This document shows positions 22,001 to 34,200 of a stretch of 64,000 nt of DNA, piece after piece. A program made the position numbers and the translations under genes. The notes under the pieces are model-generated. The model worked only from the letters and a program-made list of their open reading frames with translations, was not told the origin of the DNA and did no database searches. Location of the stretch: the NCBI GenBank assembly GCA_964030785.1, contig OZ034969.1, positions 31,311,601-31,375,600 of the forward strand, given 5' to 3'. This DNA comes from Siderastrea siderea. Taxonomy: Eukaryota; Cnidaria; Anthozoa; Scleractinia; Rhizangiidae. How positions within the stretch are numbered: the first letter of the stretch is position 1; every line of letters begins with the position of its first letter.

Positions 22001-24880
22001 TTGATGAGGGGAAAATTGTACGATAATTTTGATGATTCAGTTTGAATACAACTGAATTTTGTTCCATATGCAATGAAATCGCTTCGCATTCGTTCCGGAA
22101 TACTAAAATAGATGTTTAAAATGCGACGAATGCTGAGCATAGAGATAAATATGAAAAAGGAACAGAATTTTTAATTTGTCACCTGGTAAAACAAAAATTA
22201 AAGAAAAACTGCGCAATTATACAAAGAGAACGACGTACAAGATTTTATCACAATACAAGGTTGCTGCCGATAATGTTAAATTTATGATTTAGTTCAGGTA
22301 AAAATTGAATCGCTCTGATCGCTGAAGTAACTCAAAGATGCTCTAACTTAGAATGTAGATGGACGAAAACAGTCTTTATACATTCGCAAACAGTTTTTAT
22401 GCCTATTCAGTTTACAATATTTCAAGGAGAAGGACCTGATATCACTTCACTCATAACTATGCATAAGTTCACAAAATTCACCAAATGTGTCCATGCGACA
22501 TGACCTTGAATTTTTCAAACAGATTCATGAATAAATGATGCAATTTCAAAGGCTGCTAGACACATCAGTACACTTCTGCATTAAGCGTAATTTAGGGCGC
22601 AATAACGCATTTAGAATTTTAATTTGTCTTCTTTCAGCTGGTGGAAAGTTTCACCAACAGCAGTTCCCGCTACTTTTCATTTTCTTGATTTCGCAGTGAT
22701 CTGAAATATCCCGATGTGATTCATAGGTGTCATAAATTGGACAATTTCAAAGGGAGAGAGGGTTTTTGTTCGAAACCGGACATCATGTATGTAAAAAGAG
22801 CTTGATTGATAGTACACGCGACAAAACTCGACATGAACACAGGGGCAATTTAATGTGAACCGCTTCGCGGAGATATCAAAATTAAACATCTCGATTTATT
22901 TAACATTTAAACGAGCGAAATATAACGTTTTTCGTGACTTAAAAATAAAGTGTAAAAGGATTGATTTTCTAACTTGTGACTTCGCCGTTCTCGTGTTATA
23001 CGAGTTTGTTTTATTTTTCGCCATTAGCCTCCCTTTTTTCGCTTAGTTATACATAATTACAATCACTTGTCAAAACGTCGCCAGGAGATTCAATAATTTG
23101 TTTTCACAATTAAAAAACAGTTTCCGCGAAACGCTTCGTTCACGCAAAAATCTGGTCTCTAAGCAACATGTTTTCAATAGGAAGATGGCTTTGCTTTTTT
23201 TTTTGAAAGGTGCATACCGGCTAACTGCGATCTGTAACAACGACTGAAGTCTGCCTTTTGTCGTACTAGAATCCTGACAAAACATTTATCCCGACTGATT
23301 TGAAAATGAGTTTAAACATCATGCCACTGCTAATGAATACGCTTTTACTTGCGCAAAAGCGTCAAGACAGCTGAGTATATCACATAAGGTCGCCTGAGCA
23401 AACGGAAAAGCGTCTGACTTTACTATTCTAGAGGCGAGAACCCATAAAAACGCTCCGGAGCTGTCAATCATGTTGTTATGGAGAGGTGGGGTAGAATGTT
23501 GGATAGTTAAATCACACGTTGCTTTCAGAGCAATAAACGGTTTGTTTGATGTTTATATAGAAAAAGGGTAAAATAAATCGATCTTTCACTGACTTTCTGC
23601 GATTCATTTTGTTTTCGGCAAAGTGGGTCAGTTATGATTACTTAGAAACTGCCATTTATTCATACATCATGGCTTGCAATGACAAGGTGTTTACTGGAAG
23701 ACAGGTTTCCTAAGCGAAGGGATCTTGCTGTAAATATGCAGCAATATTGAAATGACTTAACGTAAAGTTTCACCTTGGGAAAAAAAATATTTCAAAGCCA
23801 AACGTTTTGGAACAAGTTGACGGTTTCAAATCGGTCGGGAGCGAGTAAAACGCGCTATTATTAAAAAGAGGTTATGCTCAATTTTGGTGATCATAAGAAT
23901 GTTTTGGACAGATTTTGCCAAGTTAATGTGAGCAATTTCAACACAATCATTTTCATTAGTGGCAATAAGAGTTTTTCGGGGAGAAATGGTGAACGTGAGA
24001 GGTCTATCACCTAAAAGATTTTTTTCGCCGAAAACATGTAGTGTGTTGCTGCTGCAGTTTCAATTGTTAGTCACGTTAGGACTAACAGCATCTGCCGAGA
24101 ACTTTTCAACATGTGCGACCCGTCGGTTTCCATAACTACGCTACCGCCTTGAAACTATTTTACAATTAAATGGTTTGTTTAAGGCTGATATTTTCTTTCG
24201 TCTGTGTGTTTCGATTAACGGACTTGGTGTTTTGTTCCTGTTTAGAATGACAGTTACACTCAAGAAAGACGAGGGTCTTTCAACTTATTGTTCAGTTTTT
24301 TTTGTCTTTTTGAGACTGGATCGGAACGTTCTATTAAAATGCAATATTACTTTGACAACCATCAACCGTAGCTTAATAGTGGTTATAAATACTAACAGTG
24401 ATTGACTAAGAAATGGTTCAAACAGGATTGTTGGAAAGCGAGAAAGGTGGTCGCTTACAGACGAACTCGGCGCTTAGGCTCAGTGTAAAATTCCATTTCA
24501 TCTTGATAATCTTCGGCTTTTATTTTCAACCAAGAATTTTTTTATAAAATGCCTGCTTCTCTTAATATAAAAAATGAGAACAATAAGAACTAAAAGTCAA
24601 AGGAAAACAAAACATAGTCAAACACAGCTTAGCGTGCAAACAAGCGGGTCCCGGTGCCTTTAAATTCAACTGTGACACGATTCTAAACAATAAAAGTTAA
24701 CATGAAAATCAAAATAACAAATATCCTGTCTCGGCCAACGCTCTTCCGGGTGTGCTAGGAAATTGTACTTTAAAAATTTTAGAATGCTAGTATATTTGAA
24801 CAAAAAACAAGCAATTTTGTGTCGTTTCCGATAAGCTGTCCATCACTTCGATCAGATTAAAATTGTCCTTTTCCTCTTTA

Positions 24881-25191
24881 GGCCCGTTTACAAATGCGAT
24901 TTTTGATGCAACTTTTGTCGCATTTTTCAATGCAATTTTTGTCGCGCTCACTTTGCTTCATTACATTGCGCGTGTAAACTAGTGGTGATTTCAGTGCGAT
25001 TTCTGTGCGATTTGTCGTGTTTCGAACATGTTCAAAACTTGACGCAATTTGGCAGTGATTTGTGGAAATTGCAGCAAACATCGCACCCTGAATCGCAGCG
25101 AAATCGCCGCTAGTATACACTTGCGGAAAAAGTTGCATTGGAGAGCGCGACAAAAATCGCATCACAAATCGCATGTATAACTGAACAGGCC
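24881..25191. mobile_element. Fold-back MITE rich in 'gcgatttttgtcgc' words
   Basis: The left end 'ggcccgtttacaaatgcgat' and the right end 'atcgcatgtataactgaaca' followed by 'ggcc' are inverted partners. The pairing continues through 'caacttttgtcgc' and 'cgcgctc'. In word content (GCGA/TTGC, fold-back, about 300 bp) it resembles 15381-15675, but the sequence is different. Confidence 0.75.
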
Positions 25192-28100
25192 TTTGTCGCC
25201 AGTTCTAATCTAAAAATTACATAACCTGTTACTCGTAAGGGTGGCTGCCAGTAAAAAAGAATTTGTTCCCGGCCGTGGATATACAGTTTCAGGAGTTATA
25301 GTCCTACAGAGTCAACAAAACTGAGACATTTTATGTGGTTCTTAGTTATGTGACTGCCTTGCGAATGAAATCCTCAACTGTGTTGCACTTATTCATAACC
25401 TGCGATTAGCAGTTTTTTCGCAGAAAAAAGAGAGGGGGAAAATGGGGGCCCGAACTGCTCATCACCGATCACCCCTAAGGCTTTTTATTTTAATGCATGC
25501 AGAGGTGGACATAAGTGGTATGGTAGTGGCCTTCAGAAGTGATCTGTTTAGCCATTCAATTTAGTAGCGCTTATGCAAGGCGAAGACGAAACTGTGTGCT
25601 TGCTGCCGACGGTTGGTAACTCTTACACGAAAGGGGATTGCCAGGTAAACTTAATACTGCCTGACCTCCTAATGAGCAACTATTTTGTAGTAAGTCGATT
25701 GTTACTTGAAGAGAAAATGCTGAGACGATCGGTTCGTACTGTACTATCTTAGGATTATTGACGGGACCACAATGAAACCAAAACCTTAACAACCACATTG
25801 TCGAAAACTGGCACCAACCGCGTTCGTTATATCCAATTTGACGAAAAGGTATTATTGACCTATTTAACAAAGTTCGATGAATTAATGTTTGCACTGAGAC
25901 AGAAAGCGATGCTATAAAATTTGCTCGTTGGTTGTCCTGATGCCATGGTTGTTTCCGACATGTCATATACAGTTAATGCTTTGTTACATTAAACCAGTTT
26001 CAAAAGAGCACCAGGTTTTTGGCAGACTGAATTGAAAATTACGTACCAAGGAGAAACTGGATATCTTTTTAAGAGCGATATAGTAGTATATTTCTCACTT
26101 CTACAAAGTGTTTGTAAAGTGACCCATCACGTGTAATCCACGTTTGAATAAAACGCTCTCACGCCATGGATATGCCTTCAAGGGTAATGATAAGGCAATA
26201 GTCTACTAAGTAACAGATGTGCCCTTTTTTACTGGACTTTTTGAATGCGATATAATCCAGCGAAATAAAGAAACTTAACAATCTTCACAGCCATTTGTCG
26301 TGACACTTCGCACCTGCCGTTTATATCAGTATGTATCACAGCAACGTTTTGGTAACCTCAGGAATGTATAATAATTCATTCATTCTGACTGTTTTTTTTT
26401 TCAACCAAGTGAACGATAATAAAGCACGTTTCCGAAACAAGCGTGTGTTTTTAAAGACTTGATTTGCGTATGTTTTCTAAACATGATACGGATAAGCCAA
26501 GATGCAAGTTTGTGGCGGTAATCGTAAAAGCAGTAAAACGTGCTACAATGAATGAAATCACAGCAACTAAACCACCGGGGCTGTTCGAAATTCAGCTCGG
26601 CCTTTTTAATTCTGACTCTTATACATGTTCTTATTCAAAGACCTCCAAAACAGGCATAGTTCAAATTACTTTTTATATTTACAGAAGTCAAGGTGGACTC
26701 TGATGCTAGTAGTAATCATAAACAGAAACAAATATACACGTATTTGGTAGGAAATAAAAACAGCAAGTCCTCGGGATTTTGCCTTCTACTCAACACGTCA
26801 AAAAAAAACAAATTCTTTTACAAGTGTCTATTATTAGCATTTTTTCAAGGGTTTAATAAAATGTGTTTTTGTTTTCAATTCGAGATGAAATTTAAAATCG
26901 AACAGCGACCATCTCCTCATTAGAATCAATTCTCTTAGACTGCAAGTAGTCGCTGTATTTGTTTCATTCGAAGATCGCATCATTCTCAACTCTTGCATCG
27001 CACACCGCACCCCAATTCTGCTTAATTGTGACTTAATTATTGAGAACTGTCACTTTCACTTTCGATGATAAATAATTTGTGTTACTGTGGCTGATGTAGC
27101 CAAGTACTCTAAAATCCATGCCCGTTTTTAGATCTGATCTGTAAAATCCACACCCAGTTTCAGACATGCTCATTAATATCCAGGCCTATTTTCAGACAAA
27201 AACGAATAAAAAACTTATACAAGGGAGTACCACCCCTTCTTGGATCCAAATAAACACTATTGAACACTGCAATACTTTCCTGCGGTACTATTTAAAATGC
27301 TCTGGGAGGTGCCGTCTGTATGGGTTCAGTTTCTAACTTTTCAGTCTCCTCAAAGTTAATCGAGGAAATGGTTTTGGAACTTTGCAAGTTTCAAAGGCCA
27401 TAACAACGGCGCTGCAATTTATGTTGAAAGCACCACAACCATGCACAATCTTTTGTTTTGCGTTCACACACTATGGCTGAATAACTTAATAGTAACATAT
27501 CTACTGGTTAGTTGCTCATACAAATTTCATAACCTATTGTTGTTTGTGCACGGTCAAAGCTAAAAACCGTAACAAAACATAAAACAAAGGATTCTTCTGA
27601 GCTTCATAACCAGTTTCTTCTATTAACTGTGGTCTCCTTTGCAAGGGGTTTCTAACGTTTGAGTTTATGAATAAAGTGCTATGACCTTACCATTCAAACG
27701 GAAGCTTTCAAGCTACATTTTTCTGCCTTTAATTTCACTAAATTTTGAAAACACCACGGAAGTAGTTTTCGTGACCAGAAGGACAAATGACATCTGTGAA
27801 ACACCCGGCCAGCGCAGACGTCTTGGATCTCTCAATGAATCACAATGTTTGCATGCCTCAACAGAATTGTTCCAACAACACCTGCAGTAGTTAAGCCATG
27901 AATGGTACCTGTTTTGGTAGTCACTTGTATTATTACAACAAAGAAAGTGCTTTCGTAAACCCTTGGGGCAGATGTGTACGGTTTTCTGTTCAAGATGGCA
28001 GCGCTATTTACGTTTTATGAAAATAGAAATTTAAAAAATGATAAAGAAAGAACGCAGCTGTTTAAAAAGATTACATATTAAGTGGATTCAAATAAATACT

Positions 28101-29715
28101 TTGCTTAATTCTTAAAACTGCACTTTCAGTTCTTAGCAGTTCAAACGAAATGATTCTTAAAGGCACATATCGTGCCAAAAATAAAAACACGAAGAAGTGT
28201 TCTCAAGTTAGAAATATATATGACATTATGTGAACACTGGCCGCTTCCTATTCTAAACTACCGGAATTTTATTTCAACGCAAATTCTAAGGAATCTATGA
28301 CCTTCCGTACACCAGTCAGATGATGTAATCACTGAGTTACTGAGAGAGTTCTATATGTCTGCACTTTGTAAACACAAAACCCAACACAGTAAAATGGGTG
28401 CTACAAAGCAAAATTAAATCAATGTGAGCCATCTTGAAGTGGATGTAAAAACCAGCAGTGTGGTGGCGAAAATCGTTTAAATGCACACGTGTTGTTCAGG
28501 GAGACGTGATTGACATGTATTGCCATGGTTTTCTGTCTTCAATTTACCAATATGTTCCCTGCTTGTAGTCGGCCCTCTGTTCCTCCCGCTGCCAATGCTG
28601 TTAGTGTAGCGAAACACGCGCGTGAGGTAAAACAAATAGGCGGCTGCGCCAAAGTTGTAATCTCGCTCTTTACGATCGCTGTGATTTGTCAGTTTTTGTG
28701 ACTTAATCTGAAGAGATTGGTGGCTTTTTCAACTATAGTTAGGAAAATGCTTTGTTATTAACAGAGAGATTTCGTCAATCAACCCAAGTGGTTTTTTTGA
28801 AAGTTAAATTTGTTTTTCCCGCTTGTTTTGACTTTTATGATAGAAAATAATAATAATAATAAAATAGTGCTCGAGGAATATTACTTTGTTCATAGTTTGA
28901 CTATAAATTGCATTTTGATGTGAAATAAACAGTCTTAGTTAGTTTCAGGACTGGTTTATTTGTGCAATTTAAATGTATATCTGCCAGCAGACTATTTCAA
29001 CCCTCATTTCAGTTTCCCTATGTATTAAAACCTAGCTGAACTACCAATTTTTTACCAAATAAAATCTCAATCAATTGCAAGCAAAGTCGCTTGCACTTAA
29101 GTTCTTTAAGTTAACTTACTTAAGTCTAAGATTATTTTAATTCGGTTGTAAGTTTCTACACGTGTTTAGAATCACACTGGCAGGTGCCATATAGAACGCA
29201 CCTCTTTTAGTTTGTCGCATTTTCTTCTTCAATGCAAACTAGAGCAGGTATATTTTCTATCAAAATGCCTCGCCTCTTTATCAGCAAAATAAAAGTGGCG
29301 TTTTATCGAGCCGTTTGAACCTCTTTTTATCAATTTTTCGATCAATTTCAATTGTCACTTCTTTACCTCAGAAGCACGTGCACAACTTGTTCAAGATCTC
29401 ACTTAAAGTTGTTTAGATGTTTTTCCTTTTTCTTGATGAAATCCATTCTAAACAATACAACAAAAGGTAATGTTGAAACACATACACGTGCTTTCAATCG
29501 TTTTCCAGGTGTCTTTGTCGTTAAAAATTGGGTAACTACCCTGCTTTAGAGTTTCCCTTCAAGAAGAAAATCACAGTGTATACTTTGATGTTTGAAATTA
29601 TGAATATATGAAATTCATATATTTGAACTGCGGAATGAAGAAATAATTGTAAAGAAGATCCTCGCAGTTATTAACACAACTTATGCTGTTGCGAAAAGAA
29701 AGCCTGAAAAAATCA

Positions 29716-29786
29716 GGCTTGCCGGGATTCGAACCCTGACCTCTGCGATACCGGTGCAGCGCTCTAACCAATTGAGCTAACAAGCC
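29716..29786 (-). tRNA. tRNA-Thr(GGT)-like, unit 1
   Basis: The minus strand has a 5' end GGCTTGTTAGCTCAATTGG, an A-box-like TTAGCTCAATTGG, anticodon loop CCGGTAT (anticodon GGT), a B-box GGTTCGAATCC and a 3' end CAAGCC. It is followed by TGATTTTTT, a Pol III terminator. Oddities are C instead of T at position 33, an A-G mismatch in the T-stem and an acceptor one base short, so it may be a pseudo-tRNA or a SINE-like tRNA derivative. Confidence 0.7.
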
Positions 29787-29962
29787 AACAAGGAGCTGGT
29801 CATTAAATTGGTACGTAATATACCCGGGAAAGATGAAGATGAAATTATGAATATATGAAATTCATATATTTGAACTGCGGAATGAAGAAATAAATGTAAA
29901 GAAGATCCTCGCAGTTATTAACGCAACTTATGCAGTTGCGAAAAGAAAGCCTGAAAAAATCA

Positions 29963-30033
29963 GGCTTGCCGGGATTCGAACCCTGACCTCTGCGATACCG
30001 GTGCAGCGCTCTAACCAATTGAGCTAACAAGCC
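29963..30033 (-). tRNA. tRNA-Thr(GGT)-like, unit 2
   Basis: The 71-base sequence is identical to unit 1. It belongs to the 'gcaacttatgcagttgcg' subtype of downstream flank. Confidence 0.7.
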
Positions 30034-30209
30034 AACTGGGAGCTGGTCATTAAATTGGTACGTAATATACCCGGGAAAGATGAAGATGAAATTATGAATA
30101 TATGAAATTCATATATTTGAACTGCGGAATGAAGAAATAAATGTAAAGAAGATCCTCGCAGTTATTAACACAACTCATGCTGTTGCGAAAAGAAAGCCTG
30201 AAAAAATCA

Positions 30210-30280
30210 GGCTTGCCGGGATTCGAACCCTGACCTCTGCGATACCGGTGCAGCGCTCTAACCAATCGAGCTAACAAGCC
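30210..30280 (-). tRNA. tRNA-Thr(GGT)-like, unit 3
   Basis: It is the same as unit 1 except for one substitution in the D-loop (AATTGG to GATTGG on the minus strand). The flank subtype is 'acaactcatgctgttgcg'. Confidence 0.7.
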
Positions 30281-30456
30281 AACTGGGAGCTGGTCATTAA
30301 ATTGGTACGTAATATACCCGGGAAAGATGAAGATGAAATTATGAATATATGAAATTCATATATTTGAACTGCGGAATGAAGAAATAAATGTAAAGAAGAT
30401 CCTCGCAGTTATTAACGCAACTTATGCAGTTGCGAAAAGAAAGCCTGAAAAAATCA

Positions 30457-30527
30457 GGCTTGCCGGGATTCGAACCCTGACCTCTGCGATACCGGTGCAG
30501 CGCTCTAACCAATTGAGCTAACAAGCC
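30457..30527 (-). tRNA. tRNA-Thr(GGT)-like, unit 4
   Basis: Identical to unit 1 over the 71 bases. The downstream flank is of the 'gcaacttatgcagttgcg' subtype. Confidence 0.7.
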
Positions 30528-30703
30528 AACAAGGAGCTGGTCATTAAATTGGTACGTAATATACCCGGGAAAGATGAAGATGAAATTATGAATATATGAA
30601 ATTCATATATTTGAACTGCGGAATGAAGAAATAAATGTAAAGAAGATCCTCGCAGTTATTAACACAACTTATGCTGTTGCGAAAAGAAAGCCTGAAAAAA
30701 TCA

Positions 30704-30774
30704 GGCTTGCCGGGATTCGAACCCTGACCTCTGCGATACCGGTGCAGCGCTCTAACCAATTGAGCTAACAAGCC
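30704..30774 (-). tRNA. tRNA-Thr(GGT)-like, unit 5
   Basis: Identical to unit 1 over the 71 bases. The downstream flank is of the 'acaacttatgctgttgcg' subtype. Confidence 0.7.
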
Positions 30775-30950
30775 AACAAGGAGCTGGTCATTAAATTGGT
30801 ACGTAATATACCCGGGAAAGATGAAGATGAAATTATGAATATATGAAATTCATATATTTGAACTGCGGAATGAAGAAATAAATGTAAAGAAGATCCTCGC
30901 AGTTATTAACGCAACTTATGCAGTTGCGAAAAGAAAGCCTGAAAAAATCA

Positions 30951-31021
30951 GGCTTGCCGGGATTCGAACCCTGACCTCTGCGATACCGGTGCAGCGCTCT
31001 AACCAATTGAGCTAACAAGCC
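30951..31021 (-). tRNA. tRNA-Thr(GGT)-like, unit 6
   Basis: Identical to unit 1 over the 71 bases. The downstream flank is of the 'gcaacttatgcagttgcg' subtype. Confidence 0.7.
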
Positions 31022-31198
31022 AACTGGGAGCTGGTCATTAAATTGGTACGTAATATACCCGGGAAAGATGAAGATGAAATTATGAATATATGAAATTCAT
31101 ATATTTGAACTGCGGAATGAAGAAATAAATAGAAAGAAGATCCTCGCAGTTATTAACGCAACTTATGCAGTTGCGAAAAGAAAGCCTGAAAAAAATCA

Positions 31199-31269
31199 GG
31201 CTTGCCGGGATTCGAACCCTGACCTCTGCGATACCGGTGCAGCGCTCTAACCAATTGAGCTAACAAGCC
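31199..31269 (-). tRNA. tRNA-Thr(GGT)-like, unit 7 (array edge)
   Basis: Same 71-base sequence. The following T run has seven T instead of six, and the unit's upstream part ends at 'gagctggtca', where unique sequence begins. Confidence 0.7.
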
Positions 31270-31285
31270 AACTGGGAGCTGGTCA

Positions 31286-34200
31286 CCAATTTAATGAACT
31301 TATGACTTCTCATCGTAGGAAGGTGGAGAGTTGCAAAAATGTTTGCAGAAGATTAAAAACTAAGTAATAACTACCAAAACAAACAAATTTCAAAAAGTTA
31401 TAGAGTGCTGACAGAAAAAAGCATTATTCAAGGCTAACCTTTCACTATCAGGGTCATATTTAGTTCTATAATGCTATGGATGATCGAGGATTTCAGTAAT
31501 ACTGAACAGTACTTTTCTATGGTGTTGTTTGTTACGCTGTTTGAGTAAACATGTTGATCATCAGCCTAGTACCCAGGCTTTCTTTTCCCGCTCACTCGTC
31601 GACGACTTGGCCCGAAATTTGGTGACGTCACCGAATGGCATAGGTGACGTCATGACATTTCACGCTAAGTTGAGTGAGTGGGAGGAGAACTCCCGGGTAC
31701 TAGGCTGCATTCAGATAAGACTCCAACCAATCACAGCAAACCGCTTCTTGGCCAATCAGGAGCGAAATCCGAAAAGAACCCTGAGTTGCGTACGCGCTTT
31801 TTCCCGCGCTTGGCACCATTTGCTCAGACGAAAACCTAAAACTATTGGTTAAGTTACCAAACCAGTGAGAAAAAACTAATGAGTGCATTTGGCTTGGCCG
31901 GGATGAAAATACGTTGTAACTTGACAACCTTGGAATGGGAAGGGCCGGCCGGTTTTCGAGTTCTGCCGTTTTGTCTCTCCCTTCGCAGGTTCACTTCGTA
32001 TCATCGGCTAGGTATGAAAGTCAAATTTTATCACAGTTTGAGAAAAAGAAAAATATTTGAAAGGTGGCTTGAAAATAAGCAGTGATTATGTATACAGCTA
32101 CTCAAATGCACCTTTTAAAAAACAAATTCTTTCCGGTGGAGACTTTTGCATTGTCCTACGGCTTGCGAGCAACTAAATACAATTAACTTTCTCATCTTTC
32201 TGCCCATGGAAAAGTGCTCCAAAAATATAATTCTTTGAAGTTAGAAACCGAATCTTAAGCTTCAGCAAGGCTAAAACTCATATCAAGATTATACCATTCT
32301 TGCATTTTCCCCTTATTGCTTGTTTTATTTATTATTAAATTATGCAAATTAATTCTCCCTTGCAAGCTTCCTGGTAGCTAAAATATTTTTATCTGATTTT
32401 TAAAGTATTATCATACGTAATTTTTGTTTAAAGAGAAACCACGATTTCAGGTTAAGAAGCGGATTTCACAGACAAATATTCGTTTTTTACCGGCTGTAAC
32501 TAAAAAGGAAATCTTATAATTCTTCATAATGTACTACGTCACCAGGTAATTTTCGGCGTTTGACAGTAAGATAAGATAAAGAAATATCATGAATGATGTA
32601 CTAATTTTGTCATATTCAAATGTCTTTTGGCTGTCATCTTTTTGCATGACAAGATGTTGTTGCATTTGTGCGATTGAAAACAACTTTCTTACACGTCACC
32701 TTTTTTTTCGTATGAGAGATGCATATAGCTTTCAGTGTTTTAATTAAAGACGGCAGTTTCTCCTAAATTTCTATAAATAACTATTTCTTTGTTTAGTTAG
32801 GAAATATAGATTATGTATCTCGCAAATGACAAGGCAGACTTGAATATCTTTCCTCAAAACAAGACACACACCCAAAATAAAACACTCAAGTTCTTCCCTC
32901 GGGGCATGTTCGATTGTCTTTTTCCTCTTTGAATCGTGACCTATCTAAGGATTCTGTTATGAACAGATGTCATTTCAATTTACTTTTATGTCATATTTTA
33001 CTTTCAAAAAAACGAAATCTGCGTTGAATATTACACCCAGAGACTCAAAATGCAAATTTCCGCTGACTAGAAGAGAAAGCAACCTTTCGGTTGTCAGTTG
33101 AAATAACGTGAAAAAACGCTATTTGGGGGGCATATGGCGCATTGGATTCGTCATATGAGCATAGATACTGCAACAAAATCTCTTCAAATCGTTAAGACTT
33201 CAAAAACGATATTACAATGCGTTTGAAGTGTAAAATATTCTACACCTGCAAAACGTAGAAAAGAAATCTTTTTGTCCATGTTAAATTTGTTTAGTTACGC
33301 CAAGATTATTCGTTTTTCAATACATAAAGCAATGATTCGGAAACCGAGAAGAGAAGTGGAACTTGCAGTTTAATTGTGGCTCCGAATTGTCGGAGTGATG
33401 TTCTCTTTACACTTACAAAGAAATAGCACTGTTTGTTTAAGGATCCTCTTTATTCCGGCATTTCTGAACTGAGAGCACTTGAGCTCGACCGCCTTTTGTT
33501 ATTGAATTTCAAATTTGTCCAATCATGGAAAAGTCTGGCATTTTTATGTTTTTCATTTTCATTTTTGTAATCAGCTTTTCCTGCCTACGCGTTTTCGGAT
33601 CTCGACGCGCCATTTCCCTTTTTCGACAAAAAACTATCACTTAGTAATTTCTTTTTTGCGATTGAAACCTAATTAGGATTCATATTGAAGGCCTAGATTC
33701 CATGAAAACCGTGGTATCTTGTAAAATCCCTTTGAATGACGAGCAAGGTGTTAACATAAGCATACAGTTACCTACGAAGGTAAAATGAAAATATTAATTC
33801 TGAGTTTTGGCTCCCCGCAGAATTATTTCGTATACTTTGATGGATTTTCTCTTCATTTAAGTTTTGCATAAAAAGCAGGTGTTCATATTTAAACCTGCCA
33901 ATCATTTTCTTGTAAATTTTATGACTTATTCTGTTTTAAAGTAAGGGACGAAAATAATTTGTATTCACTTTTTGTGCCTTTTAGTGGTCGAGATATTCAA
34001 CTTTCCTTTAAATAAAGTTGATAAACAAAAGGACTCAAAAGGAAAAAAAGATTATGCTTCGGCAATTAGCCCAGCCGTGAATAATTTGACCTCGGTCGGT
34101 CCGCTGAAAATCCCCGTTCTTCATTTGTGAAAGTCATGCAGGTGTGCCTGAGGCAAACGCTCAAATGAAAATTTTTGTTTTCGATGTCAAATTCTGCAAA

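Larger units (their letters stand above)
15118..29593. other. Gene-poor interval
   Basis: No exon is supported in any frame. It contains the fold-back elements at 15381-15675, 15957-16101, 18053-18227, 18433-18564 and 24881-25191, the hairpin at 16653-16697, GTCAACAGTC-type repeats (18690-19075) and a poly-C tract (19420-19436). I see nothing further in 19500-24880 and 25200-29590 beyond ordinary AT-rich DNA and short chance frames. Confidence 0.6.
29594..31285 (-). repeat. Tandem array of seven 247-bp tRNA-containing units
   Basis: The units repeat at exactly 247 bases (the seventh is one base longer inside and truncated after its tRNA). Each unit holds the palindrome 'aatatatgaaattcatatat', a tRNA-Thr-like gene on the minus strand, a T6 run directly after the tRNA 3' end and 'cccgggtatattacgta' upstream of the tRNA. 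Units differ by only a few bases and fall into two alternating subtypes (see findings). The recurring 61-residue frame starting MLAQLVRALHRYRRGQGSNP is a translation of the tRNA, not a protein. Confidence 0.95.

Noticed and set aside
29598..31018. Six repeated 61-residue open frames (MLAQLVRALHRYRRGQGSNP...)
   Set aside because: They are translations of the tRNA-like sequence in each 247-bp unit; there is no independent protein evidence.
29594..31285. CRISPR-like regular spacing
   Set aside because: The whole 247-bp unit is repeated with no variable spacers, and the context is eukaryotic.
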